A model generated the notes under the pieces. That model was not told where the DNA came from, did no database searches, and worked only from the letters and a program-made list of their open reading frames with translations. From an uncultured Verrucomicrobiales bacterium (GTDB lineage Bacteria > Verrucomicrobiota > Verrucomicrobiia > Verrucomicrobiales > Akkermansiaceae), in NCBI GenBank assembly GCA_949373085.1, contig CASICJ010000025.1:1-64000 (forward strand): 64,000 bases of DNA, in the 5' to 3' direction. Below are positions 55,192 through 64,000 of the stretch, piece by piece (positions within the stretch are counted from its first letter, which is position 1; the number at the start of each line of letters is the position of its first letter). Both the position numbers and the translations under genes were made by a program.

Positions 55192-57612
55192 CTAGCGGGA
55201 TCCGGGTTTCTGTAGTTCATTGAGCATTCGCTCCAATCGCGTCTCGGCGTCGCCTGCCGGAAGGAAGGCGCTTAAACGATCGGCCCAAAGTGGGAATGCC
55301 ATTGGAGTGAGTCGGCGTGTTTCGATGAGGCGGAAGGGTCGTTCTTGAATTGAAGAAAGAGTCGTTTGTAATCGCCCTAGCTCGAGTTGGTGTTCCAGGA
55401 TTTCGCGGCGGGATTGCTCAAGAAGTAAGTTGTCTGGGTCGTAGCGTGTGAAAACTTCAAAGAGGAGATTTGCTGAGACTTGAAGGTCACGAGTTGGTTT
55501 TCTTTTTCCGGGCATATCGGGAATAAGGAGACCGGCAACTCTGGCGACATAACGAAACTGTCGTCGGGCCATCTCAGCTGTATTCATGCACTCTAATAGA
55601 TCCTCAAGAAGGTTTTCAGTCGTTAGTGCCTTCCTGAGGGTAGCTTCCTCAAGCGGGAGCCCTTTTAAGGCTCCGAGGCAAAATCCGTAATCGTTTTGAG
55701 TCACGTTAATCGATTCGCCGGAAGCTCTTGAGAGTCGAAAAGCAATCAAGGCACCCAATCCTTCGTTCACCAAACGACCTGCAAAAGCATAAATAAACAG
55801 GTGTTCACCCTCTCTGGTTCGGGTGAATTCGATGAGAAGCTCTCTGTCCGAAGGTAGTGCTGACCATGATTTCTGAATCTTAAGAATAGGCGCGACAGCT
55901 TTAAGTTCGGGGCTTTCAGGCGAACTGTGGAGGCTTCTCGCGACGGCGTGTGAAAGTTCGGACGAGAGCGGCATTTTACTGCCGCCCCAAATGGCGACCT
56001 CTCCCTTAGTTTTTTTAGTGGCTGCTCTCACAGTAGCGGTGAGCTTATGGAAGCGGATAAGCTCGAGGCGACGACCCGCGAAGATAAATTGTTTTCCAGC
56101 CTTTAGCTTGGAAGCGAAACCTTCCTCAACACTCCCGAGACTTCGTCCACCTGCAAACTTAATTAGAACGGAAGTGTCGGAAGTGATGGTCCCGATATTC
56201 ATTCGGTGGAGTTGGGCCGTCCTTCTATTGGTGATGGTTAGAAGCCCATCAATAATTTCGGCCTTCTGGTATTGTGGATAAGCCGAGAGGGGCCCCCCAT
56301 TAGTGAGAAACATGATCGACCAGTTCCATTCGGCTTCGGTGAGGTCGGCATAACTGAAAGCAGAAAAAATTTCTTGTTTTAGTTTCTCGGGTGAATTTGG
56401 TTCACCAAGTACGATTGTTGTTAGATGTTGGGTGAGGACATCGAGTGGTTTTCTAAGTAAGGTCCGTGATTCAATCTCTTTATTGTGCCAAGCATCGCGA
56501 GCAGCGGAGAACTCGATGAGCTCAAGGGCATTCGTTGGGACGCAAATAATTTTAGAAACCTGTCCGGGTGAGTGGCCGGAGCGGCCAGCTCGTTGGGTGA
56601 GTCGGCCGATACCTTTAGGTGATCCAATCTGGATCACCTGATCTACTGGTGAAAAATCGACCCCAAGATCGAGGGAAGATGTGCAAATGACACACCGAAG
56701 AGAACCATCTTTGAGGCCAAGTTCGACAAGTCCTCGCTCATCACGGCTCAATGAACCATGGTGGATTGCAATGTCCTCTGCCCAGTCAGGTTTTGCCTCT
56801 CGGATTTCCTGATACCAGATCTCGGCTTGAGACCGGGTGTTCGTAAAGACAAGAGTTGTCTGAGCTTTCTCCAGTTGTTTCGCGACTCTTTTGACCGATT
56901 TTTTTCCCAAATGACCTGACCATGGAAATGATTCAATCTCATCTGGAATGAGGGTCGTAATGTCGATCTTTTTGTCTTGGTTCGCTGCAATTAATTTAGG
57001 TGGGCGGTGATTGATGAGCGGCTTGGCTGCTTCCTCTAGGTTTCCCAGTGTAGCAGAGAGTCCCCAAATCCTCAACTTAGGCAACCAGGTTCGAAGTCGC
57101 GTGACGCAAAGTTCGGTTTGGATCCCGCGCTTGGTTCCGAGGAGTTCATGCCACTCATCAATAATGATACACTTTAGATGAGAAAGTTTCTTTCTGGTAT
57201 CAGCATAAGTGAGGAGGAGCGAAAGTGACTCTGGCGTCGTGACGAGACAGTAGGGGAATCTCTCTCGTAATTTAGATTTTCGATACGATGAGGTATCCCC
57301 GGTTCTCGCTTCGATAGACCAATCTAGTCCCATTCCCTCGATCGGTTCCCTCAAGGATTGGAGGGTGTCATTCGCAAGAGCTCGTAGAGGAGTGATCCAG
57401 AGGACCTCGCAATGTTGGGGAGTTTTTCCTTTTTCTAAAACTTCAGAAATCGGACCTAACCAAACAGAAAGTGTCTTACCGAATCCAGTGGGGGCGTGAA
57501 GTAAACCCGACTCGCCATCCAGATAGTGTTGCCATGTCTCAGTCTGAAAAGAGAAAGGCTTCCAGCTTTTGGTTTTGAACCACTCAGAAATTTTGGGGTG
57601 CAGTTCTTTCAA
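55192..57612 (-). CDS. Ligase-associated-type DExH box helicase (Lhr-like)
   Basis: GLLHAPTGFGKTLSVWLGP; IIIDEWHELLGTKRGIQTEL; WGLSATLGNLEEA; CTSSLDLGVDFSPVDQVIQIGSPKGIGRLTQRAGRSGHSPG. Confidence 0.9.
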   Translation of the reverse strand: MKELHPKISEWFKTKSWKPFSFQTETWQHYLDGESGLLHAPTGFGKTLSVWLGPISEVLEKGKTPQHCEVLWITPLRALANDTLQSLREPIEGMGLDWSIEARTGDTSSYRKSKLRERFPYCLVTTPESLSLLLTYADTRKKLSHLKCIIIDEWHELLGTKRGIQTELCVTRLRTWLPKLRIWGLSATLGNLEEAAKPLINHRPPKLIAANQDKKIDITTLIPDEIESFPWSGHLGKKSVKRVAKQLEKAQTTLVFTNTRSQAEIWYQEIREAKPDWAEDIAIHHGSLSRDERGLVELGLKDGSLRCVICTSSLDLGVDFSPVDQVIQIGSPKGIGRLTQRAGRSGHSPGQVSKIICVPTNALELIEFSAARDAWHNKEIESRTLLRKPLDVLTQHLTTIVLGEPNSPEKLKQEIFSAFSYADLTEAEWNWSIMFLTNGGPLSAYPQYQKAEIIDGLLTITNRRTAQLHRMNIGTITSDTSVLIKFAGGRSLGSVEEGFASKLKAGKQFIFAGRRLELIRFHKLTATVRAATKKTKGEVAIWGGSKMPLSSELSHAVARSLHSSPESPELKAVAPILKIQKSWSALPSDRELLIEFTRTREGEHLFIYAFAGRLVNEGLGALIAFRLSRASGESINVTQNDYGFCLGALKGLPLEEATLRKALTTENLLEDLLECMNTAEMARRQFRYVARVAGLLIPDMPGKRKPTRDLQVSANLLFEVFTRYDPDNLLLEQSRREILEHQLELGRLQTTLSSIQERPFRLIETRRLTPMAFPLWADRLSAFLPAGDAETRLERMLNELQKPGSR

Positions 57613-57716
57613 TTTGTCTCAGGTTTTGATCAAAGTATCCCGGATTTCAAGAAGAGCCAGTGAGCACTTGACCGGAGGTCTTTCTTTGTTAGTTTCCGCC
57701 CGCCGGAGCAGATTAA

Positions 57717-57808
57717 GGAGGGTTGGCTGAGCTCGGTTTAAGGCGCTCGATTCGAAATCGAGTGATGCAGTGATGTATCCGTGGGTTCGAATCCCACACC
57801 CTCCGCCA
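57717..57808 (+). tRNA. tRNA-Ser (anticodon CGA), CCA encoded
   Basis: GGAGGGT...ACCCTCCGCCA acceptor, anticodon stem-loop CTCGATTCGAAATCGAG, long variable arm, GTGGGTTCGAATCCCAC T-arm. Confidence 0.96.
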
Positions 57809-57913
57809 TTTCATTGGCTTTCGGCGTTCGTCGTGATGTGATTTTCGTCGCTTAAAGGTTTATTAGAATCCTTTAAAGGTCGTATTCATTAAGTTAGCCT
57901 TCTTCTGATTAAC

Positions 57914-60880
57914 ATGACGGATTTGCCTTATCACCGCGACGGGGAGCTGGTTCCCTTCGGGCAACTAGTCTCGCGGATCTCCGGTCGTCTCGATACTGGC
58001 GAAACGCTGCGTCGGCTCTACGCCACCGATGCCTCGGAATATCAGGAACTACCCGCCGGTGTGGTGTTCCCGGAGAGCGATGAGGATCTTCGGGAAGTGA
58101 TCCGCTTTGCCCGCCGCAATCGGCTTGGCCTGATTCCTCGTGCTGCCGGTACCTCTCTTGCTGGTCAATGTGTTGGCGACGGGTTGGTGGTCGATATCTC
58201 GAAGCACTTGACCCGTATCCTCTCGGTGGATGAGAAGACCCGCCGCGTTTGTGTCCAACCGGGCGTGGTTCGCGATGAATTGAACCGGTTCCTCGCGCCC
58301 CGCGAAATGCTCTTTGGCCCGGAAACCTCCACCGCTAATCGCGCCATGATGGGCGGGATGGTGGGCAATAATTCGTGCGGCTCAAATTCGATTGTCTATG
58401 GCAGCACTCGCGATCACCTTGTTTCTCTCAGGGGCTTCCTGAGTGATGGAAGCGAGGTCACGATTGAGGCACTCAGCAACCAGGAATTCTTGGCAAAATG
58501 TGATGGCCCCGAAAGTCTGGAAACGCAGATTTACCAGGGAGTAAGAGCGATGCTAAGTGATCCGGATAACCGGGTCGCAATTACTGAAAATTTTCCCCTC
58601 GCCTCTATTCCGCGTCGCAACACTGGTTATGCCCTTGACCTTTTGATGGATGCCGAAGTTTTTGATCCGGCATCCGAGAAACCGTTCAATCTTTGCAAGC
58701 TCATTGCCGGTTCGGAAGGAACCCTGTTTTTTGCGACCGAGATTGAACTCGCGTGTTCACCTCTCCCTCCACCACATGCCGCCCTCGTTTGTGGTCATTT
58801 TGAAAGTGTCAACGAATCGCTGCAGGCCAACCTGCTCGCCCTGCCTCACACGCCAAGTGCTTGTGAGCTCATTGACCGACACATACTCGATTGCACCAAG
58901 TCGAACCTTTCTCAGCAAAGGAACCGGGATTTTGTGGTGGGTGATCCTGGCGCGATCCTTGTCGTTGAGATTCGCCGGGACAGCCGGGAAGAAACCGAGG
59001 CCGCAGTGCGGGAACTCGTCGCTAGTTGGCAGGACGCCGGGCAGGGATACTCCTATCCCGTGCTCTGGGGTGAAGAGGGTCATAAAGTCTGGGAACTTCG
59101 TAAGGCGGGCCAGGGGTTGATGAGCAATGTTGTTGGCGACACGAAGCCTCGCGAGAATGTTGAGGATACGGCGGTCGATGTGAAAGATCTACCCAACTAC
59201 ATTGCCGAATTTGATGAGTTGCTCTCGACTAAATACAGCATTGATTGTGTCTACTATGCTCATGCGGGCTCAGGTGAACTTCACACCCGACCACTCTTTA
59301 ATCTCAAGACGCCGGAGGGACAAAAAATGTTTCGTGATGTCGCTACCGACATCGCACATCTCGTGAAAAAATACCGAGGGTCCCTGAGCGGAGAACATGG
59401 TGACGGACGGCTACGCGGCGAGTTTATCCCACTGATGGTCGGTGACCATTGTTACCAGCTGATGCGCGAGGTGAAGGCGGTATTCGATCCCGAAAATATC
59501 TTTAATCCGGGAAAGATCGTGGACACCCCGCCGATGGATACCTCACTGCGCCACAGCGCGGGGCAGGGGACGCCGGATTACGAAACGGTCTTTGATTTTA
59601 GCGACACCATGGGTGTGCTACGCGCTTCCGAGAAATGCAACGGATCGGGCGACTGCCGCAAAGGGCCACAGGCAGGCGGCACGATGTGCCCGAGCTACAT
59701 GGCAACTCGTGAGGAAAAGCACACCACCCGTGCCCGCGCAAATATCCTGCGCCAAATTCTCACTGAGCCGGCTGATGCCGAGCGCCCCTTCAATAGCGAG
59801 GAGATTAAAGAGGTCATGGATCTCTGCATATCCTGTAAAGCGTGCAAATCCGAGTGCCCATCCAGCGTGGACATGACCAAGCTCAAGGCCGAGTTCCAGC
59901 AGCATTATCACGATGCGAATGGCGTTCCGCTGCGCTCACGGATGGTTGCGCATTTTGCCGACAGTGCGCGCCTCGCCTCGTTTGCACCTCGGCTCTACAA
60001 TGCATTTTTTCAGACTCCGATTCTGCGCCGTATCGCCAACCTACTTATCGGCTTTCACTCTGAGCGCAGCATTCCGAGACTCAACCGCATCACGCTGCGT
60101 CGCTGGTTTTCTGGCCGCACTCCACTTGTCCCCACGCGTGGTAAGCGTCTCGGGAAAGTACACATCTTCTGCGATGAGTTCACCAATTACAATGACCTGG
60201 ATGCCGGCATCGCAACTGTCGAGTTGCTGGAGCTTTTGGGCTACGAGGTCAACTTGCCCGATCACGTCGAAAGCGGACGGGCTTCGCTTTCCAAGGGTCT
60301 TGTCCGGCGAGCCCAGGGCTTCGCCAATGAGAACGTCCGTCGGCTGTCCTCGATTGTTTCAGGGGAAGAACCGCTCCTGGGTATCGAACCGTCCGCGCTC
60401 CTCAGTTTCCGCGATGAATACCCTGCGCTGGTCGATCCCGCGCTGCGCGAAACTTCCCGAGAGCTCGCATCCCATTGTCTGCTACTCGACGAGTTTATTG
60501 TCCGCGAGGCCGATGCGGGCCGAATCGATAGTGCGTGTTTTACCGATGAGGTCCGCACCATTCATGTTCATGGCCACTGCCACCAGAAGGCCCTCGCTTC
60601 AACCGATCCCACCTTGCAAATGCTTTCATTACCCGGGAATTATTCGGTGAGCGAAATCCCTTCAGGGTGTTGTGGTATGGCTGGGTCTTTCGGATACGAG
60701 AAAGAGCATTATGAAGTGTCAATGCAGGTGGGCTCGTTGGTTCTTTTTCCTCATCTGAAGAAACTCGATCAATCGATTCTTATCGCTGCCGCTGGAACCA
60801 GTTGCCGCCACCAGATTACCGATGGTGTTGATCGAACCGCTTTGCATCCAGCCAAGATCCTACGTGATGCGTTCGCCTGA
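57914..60880 (+). CDS. FAD-linked oxidase / Fe-S (GlcD-GlcF-like, D-lactate/2-hydroxyacid dehydrogenase family) fusion
   Basis: PRAAGTSLAGQCVGDGLVVDISKHL; GPETSTANRAMMGGMVGNNSCGSNSIVYGSTRDHL; CISCKACKSECPSSVDM; IPSGCCGMAGSFGYEKEHYEVSMQVG. Confidence 0.93.
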   Translation: MTDLPYHRDGELVPFGQLVSRISGRLDTGETLRRLYATDASEYQELPAGVVFPESDEDLREVIRFARRNRLGLIPRAAGTSLAGQCVGDGLVVDISKHLTRILSVDEKTRRVCVQPGVVRDELNRFLAPREMLFGPETSTANRAMMGGMVGNNSCGSNSIVYGSTRDHLVSLRGFLSDGSEVTIEALSNQEFLAKCDGPESLETQIYQGVRAMLSDPDNRVAITENFPLASIPRRNTGYALDLLMDAEVFDPASEKPFNLCKLIAGSEGTLFFATEIELACSPLPPPHAALVCGHFESVNESLQANLLALPHTPSACELIDRHILDCTKSNLSQQRNRDFVVGDPGAILVVEIRRDSREETEAAVRELVASWQDAGQGYSYPVLWGEEGHKVWELRKAGQGLMSNVVGDTKPRENVEDTAVDVKDLPNYIAEFDELLSTKYSIDCVYYAHAGSGELHTRPLFNLKTPEGQKMFRDVATDIAHLVKKYRGSLSGEHGDGRLRGEFIPLMVGDHCYQLMREVKAVFDPENIFNPGKIVDTPPMDTSLRHSAGQGTPDYETVFDFSDTMGVLRASEKCNGSGDCRKGPQAGGTMCPSYMATREEKHTTRARANILRQILTEPADAERPFNSEEIKEVMDLCISCKACKSECPSSVDMTKLKAEFQQHYHDANGVPLRSRMVAHFADSARLASFAPRLYNAFFQTPILRRIANLLIGFHSERSIPRLNRITLRRWFSGRTPLVPTRGKRLGKVHIFCDEFTNYNDLDAGIATVELLELLGYEVNLPDHVESGRASLSKGLVRRAQGFANENVRRLSSIVSGEEPLLGIEPSALLSFRDEYPALVDPALRETSRELASHCLLLDEFIVREADAGRIDSACFTDEVRTIHVHGHCHQKALASTDPTLQMLSLPGNYSVSEIPSGCCGMAGSFGYEKEHYEVSMQVGSLVLFPHLKKLDQSILIAAAGTSCRHQITDGVDRTALHPAKILRDAFA

Positions 60881-61031
60881 GCTTATCAGCTACTGAATTC
60901 TCCTAGAATTCCCTCTGCAAATCTTCGGTAATAGAGTCGCTTGGAACCTCCCCGCAGAAGATTGAGGAAGAATTGTCCGAAACGGGCAGTAGTTATCAAG
61001 TGGAGAAAACCCAACCAAGTGAGTAAGAATT

Positions 61032-62276
61032 ATGAATAAGGAGGAACAAGATCATGAGCAGCTTGGTTTATCCCGACGGGGATTCCTGCATGGAATGGGT
61101 GGCGCCGGAGCCCTTTTGGGAATGACCGGGATGGCTGCGGCCGATGACACTCCGAAGGATGCCGACGGAAAAGTGATTCCGGGATTTGAGAAACACAAGA
61201 ATGACCCGGATGCCGCGAAAGGCTGGCAGCCGGTTTCGGATCGCAAGGTCCGTGTCGGCATTGCAGGATATGGGCTCTGCAAATTTGGGGCGGCATTCTT
61301 TTATCAAAACCATCCCAATGTCGAAGTGGTGGCCGCGACCGATCTCGACCCTGGTCGCTGTGCCGCTTTGGCCAGAGCGGTCGGTGCGAAGAAGATCTAT
61401 CCGTCCTGCGAAGAGATGATTAAGGACAAGAGTATTGAAGCGGTTTATATCGCGACCGATGCGCCGAGTCATGCGCGTCTTGCTATCATGGCTTTGGAGC
61501 ATGGTAAACACGCCTGTTCCGCGGTTCCTGCTGTTTTTGGGTTTGAGGCAGAAGACGAGGCGGAGAAATTATTCAATGCCGTCAAGAAGAGCGGCATGAA
61601 GTATATGCTTAATGAGACTTCGACTTTCCATGCGGCGCTTTATGAAAAACGGATGCAGTATCAGGCCGGAGCGCTCGGAAAAATCCTCTATTCAGAAGGA
61701 GAGTATTATCACGATGGCGTCGGCGTGCTCGGAAGTTATAATCCGAAGAATGGCAAGATCGATAAGTATGGTTGGCGCCGTTCCGTTCCGCCGATGTGGT
61801 ATCCCACGCATGCGACGGCCTATTATATTTCGGTGACGGGCGGGCGGCTGACCGAGGTGTCCGGCTTGGGAACGAACAGTCTTTATCCGGTCTACAAGGA
61901 TGGCGATAACCAGCACAAGAATCCGTTTGGTTCCGAGGTTGCCATGTTCAAAACCAGCGAAGGGGGGATGTCCAGAATGGCGGTGAGTTGGGATATGAAA
62001 AACGCCCACGGAGAGCAAGGTCGGGTCTACGGACAAAAGCCTCATGATAAGAAGATCAAGGGGAGCCGTCCGCCTTTGCCGCCTGGCGTGAGTGGAGGCG
62101 GTCATGGCGGTTCGCACGGACAATTGACGAACAACTTTATCGAGTCGATTCTGCTTGATCAGAAGCCCATCGTCGATGTTGGCGACGCCTTGAACATGAC
62201 CTTGGCCGGCGTCATTGCCCATCAGTCGGCTCTCAAAGTTGGCGAGTGGATGAAGATTCCGCAGTATGCTTTGTGA
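61032..62276 (+). CDS. Gfo/Idh/MocA family oxidoreductase with Tat-like signal
   Basis: LSRRGFLHGMGGAGALLG; VRVGIAGYGLCKFGAAFFYQNHPNVEVVAATDLDPGRCAALARAVG; EAVYIATDAPSHARLAIMALEHGKHACSAVPA. Confidence 0.92.
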   Translation: MNKEEQDHEQLGLSRRGFLHGMGGAGALLGMTGMAAADDTPKDADGKVIPGFEKHKNDPDAAKGWQPVSDRKVRVGIAGYGLCKFGAAFFYQNHPNVEVVAATDLDPGRCAALARAVGAKKIYPSCEEMIKDKSIEAVYIATDAPSHARLAIMALEHGKHACSAVPAVFGFEAEDEAEKLFNAVKKSGMKYMLNETSTFHAALYEKRMQYQAGALGKILYSEGEYYHDGVGVLGSYNPKNGKIDKYGWRRSVPPMWYPTHATAYYISVTGGRLTEVSGLGTNSLYPVYKDGDNQHKNPFGSEVAMFKTSEGGMSRMAVSWDMKNAHGEQGRVYGQKPHDKKIKGSRPPLPPGVSGGGHGGSHGQLTNNFIESILLDQKPIVDVGDALNMTLAGVIAHQSALKVGEWMKIPQYAL

Positions 62277-62524
62277 GAGACGGAGATAAATTCTACCTGA
62301 TTCTTGTTGGCGTGATTTCCACGCCAGATTCCTCCGCTTGCTCGGTATCAATCAAAAGAATTGAGGCCCCTGTTTCAAGGCCTTGATTAGGACGATTCTG
62401 CTCTGTTCCACTTGTCAAAATACCATCGTAATTCTGCCCTCTAAGTTACGCGTTAGCGACCTTGATTTGTGGCTAATTAAGATGCCCGCTCGAGCACGAG
62501 GTGTGAACATCAATCGATGGGGAT

Positions 62525-63916
62525 CTAATGAAGGATGCTTGTCATCACGTTTCCATGTACGTCGGTCAGTCGCATGTCGCGCCCGCCGTAACGGTAGGTC
62601 AGCTTTTCATGATCCATGCCAAGTTGGTGCAACACCGTGGCCCAAAGGTCATATGCCGTAGTTTTGTCTTCAGTCGCATGGTAGCCTAGATCATCGGTGG
62701 CTCCGTGCACGCTACCCCCCTTGACTCCACCTCCGGCCATCCATAGGCTGAAACCATAAGGATTGTGATCGCGGCCATTGTTGCCCTGTGAAAAGGGTGT
62801 GCGACCAAACTCGCCGGTAAAGATAATCAAGGTGCTCTCCAGTAGGCCACGCTGTTTGAGATCGTTGATGAGAGCCGCAATGGGCTGGTCGACCTGTCGG
62901 GCCATTTCCTGATGACCATGGGGTAGGTTGCCATGCTGATCCCAGGGGTTGGGCCGTTGCCCGTCTCCTTTGAAGTTGGAGCAAGACAACTCGACAAAGC
63001 GCACCCCCTTTTCCACCAAGCGACGGGCCACCATGCACTGCTGCCCATAACCAGCGACTAGCGGATCTTTGTGCTCGAAGCCATATGCCCGCTTGAGATA
63101 GGCCGGCTCTTTGTCGAGGTCCATCAATTCAGGGACCGCCGATTGCATGCGGAAGGCGGTTTCATAATTTTTAATTGCCGACTTCACATCCCCTTCGGCG
63201 GCCGAGCGTTTGGCAAAGGCTCCATCTAGCTGCTCTAAAAACTCCAGGCTGGCCCGCTGCTCTTTCAAAGGTCGGCTAGGCTTCACACGACTTACCACTT
63301 CATCTTGATCCAGATTAAAAAACGAGGCCCCTGTGGTGGCAGGCAAAAAACCACTGCCAAAAATCGATTTACCCCCATGAGGAATACCGGTTTTGTTATT
63401 CAGCACCACATAACCGGGGAGATTCTGATTCACACTGCCTAGACCGTAATTCACCCAAGCCCCCGCAGACGGCGAGCCAAGGAAGGGGAAGCCTGTATGC
63501 ATGTAAAAGTTCCCCTGGGCATGTTCCGAAAACTTTGCCGTCATGCCGCGCACCAGAGCAATATCGTCGGCGCAACCTGCAATATGTGGGAAGAGGTTGG
63601 TCATCTCCAAACCCGACTGGCCATATTTTTTTGATTCCCATGGCGACTGCATGATCTTGCCGTTGTTATCAAACTGGGTGCGTAGGATCTCCCCGGGCAT
63701 ATTTTTGCCATGCAGCTTTTTCAGCAGGGGCTTGGGGTCAAAACTGTCCACGTGGCTTACCCCCCCAGACATATAACACAAAATCACCGAGCGTGCCTTC
63801 GCTTGATGATGTCTGGGCTTGCCCTCCGCCGCATTTAAATGGTTCAGGGCCAGCCCTCCGAGGCTGCCAAAGCCTAGCTGCATGAATCGTCGACGGTAAT
63901 AAGTATCAGTAAACAT
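62525..63916 (-). CDS. DUF1501 domain-containing protein
   Basis: [90 protein letters not shown]. Confidence 0.94.
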   Translation of the reverse strand: MFTDTYYRRRFMQLGFGSLGGLALNHLNAAEGKPRHHQAKARSVILCYMSGGVSHVDSFDPKPLLKKLHGKNMPGEILRTQFDNNGKIMQSPWESKKYGQSGLEMTNLFPHIAGCADDIALVRGMTAKFSEHAQGNFYMHTGFPFLGSPSAGAWVNYGLGSVNQNLPGYVVLNNKTGIPHGGKSIFGSGFLPATTGASFFNLDQDEVVSRVKPSRPLKEQRASLEFLEQLDGAFAKRSAAEGDVKSAIKNYETAFRMQSAVPELMDLDKEPAYLKRAYGFEHKDPLVAGYGQQCMVARRLVEKGVRFVELSCSNFKGDGQRPNPWDQHGNLPHGHQEMARQVDQPIAALINDLKQRGLLESTLIIFTGEFGRTPFSQGNNGRDHNPYGFSLWMAGGGVKGGSVHGATDDLGYHATEDKTTAYDLWATVLHQLGMDHEKLTYRYGGRDMRLTDVHGNVMTSILH

Positions 63917-64000
63917 AGATAAGTTCCTTTGAATTAAACAAGCTGGTAATCAATCGACGCCAGTCTTCGGTATCGGGGTTGTCACCTAAAAACTTCCCGC
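63906..64000 (-). CDS. C-terminal end of a Planctomycete-cytochrome DUF1549/DUF1553 protein (truncated by window edge)
   Basis: Reverse-strand frame reads [30 protein letters not shown], typical of DUF1553 C-termini; overlaps the start of the DUF1501 gene by 11 nt. Confidence 0.75.
   Translation of the reverse strand, partial: GKFLGDNPDTEDWRRLITSLFNSKELIYVY

Noticed and set aside
59913-60650. 245-aa plus-strand ORF
   Set aside because: Out-of-frame inside the well-supported FAD/Fe-S oxidase (57914-60880); long only because of high GC.
61692-62351. 219-aa minus-strand ORF
   Set aside because: Antisense to the Gfo/Idh/MocA gene; composition and lack of motifs indicate a shadow ORF.
62383-62661. 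92-aa plus-strand ORF between Gfo/Idh and DUF1501 genes
   Set aside because: Runs antisense into the DUF1501 gene and shows no protein-like features.

Overview
The window looks like ordinary bacterial chromosome from the Planctomycetes/Verrucomicrobia side of the PVC group. That placement is inferred from three Planctomycete-cytochrome (DUF1549/DUF1553) + DUF1501 gene pairs, ThuA and Tat-signal Gfo/Idh/MocA proteins, DUF4159 and multiple ExbD genes. Recognisable housekeeping genes are recJ, recG, an RlmI-type methyltransferase, ftsH, trxB, deoB-deoD-cdd, tatD, a POT transporter, fabH, pyk, nuoB-nuoC, htpG and an Lhr-like ligase-associated helicase. There are two tRNAs: Pro(GGG) on the minus strand and Ser(CGA) on the plus strand. 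The best candidate for an under-described system is the minus-strand cluster at about 18.1-32.6 kb. It encodes a secreted TPR protein, a 2375-aa secreted TPR/beta-module giant, an ExbB/TolQ channel, two ExbDs, a single-TM Pro/Asn-rich protein, a DUF4159 membrane protein and another TPR protein, several joined by 4-bp ATGA overlaps. Other notable items are a Rex-like operator (TTGTGA-N6-TCACAA) directly upstream of nuoBC, an apparent +1 frameshift at a C5 run splitting a PSCyt/DUF1549 gene, an H1-like Lys/Ala repeat protein, 105-bp TPR unit repeats, an in-frame (TTAGGG)3 run, and a compositional change beginning just after tRNA-Ser. No CRISPR array, IS element, integrase or rRNA was seen. All family calls come from reading the translations; no database search was run.
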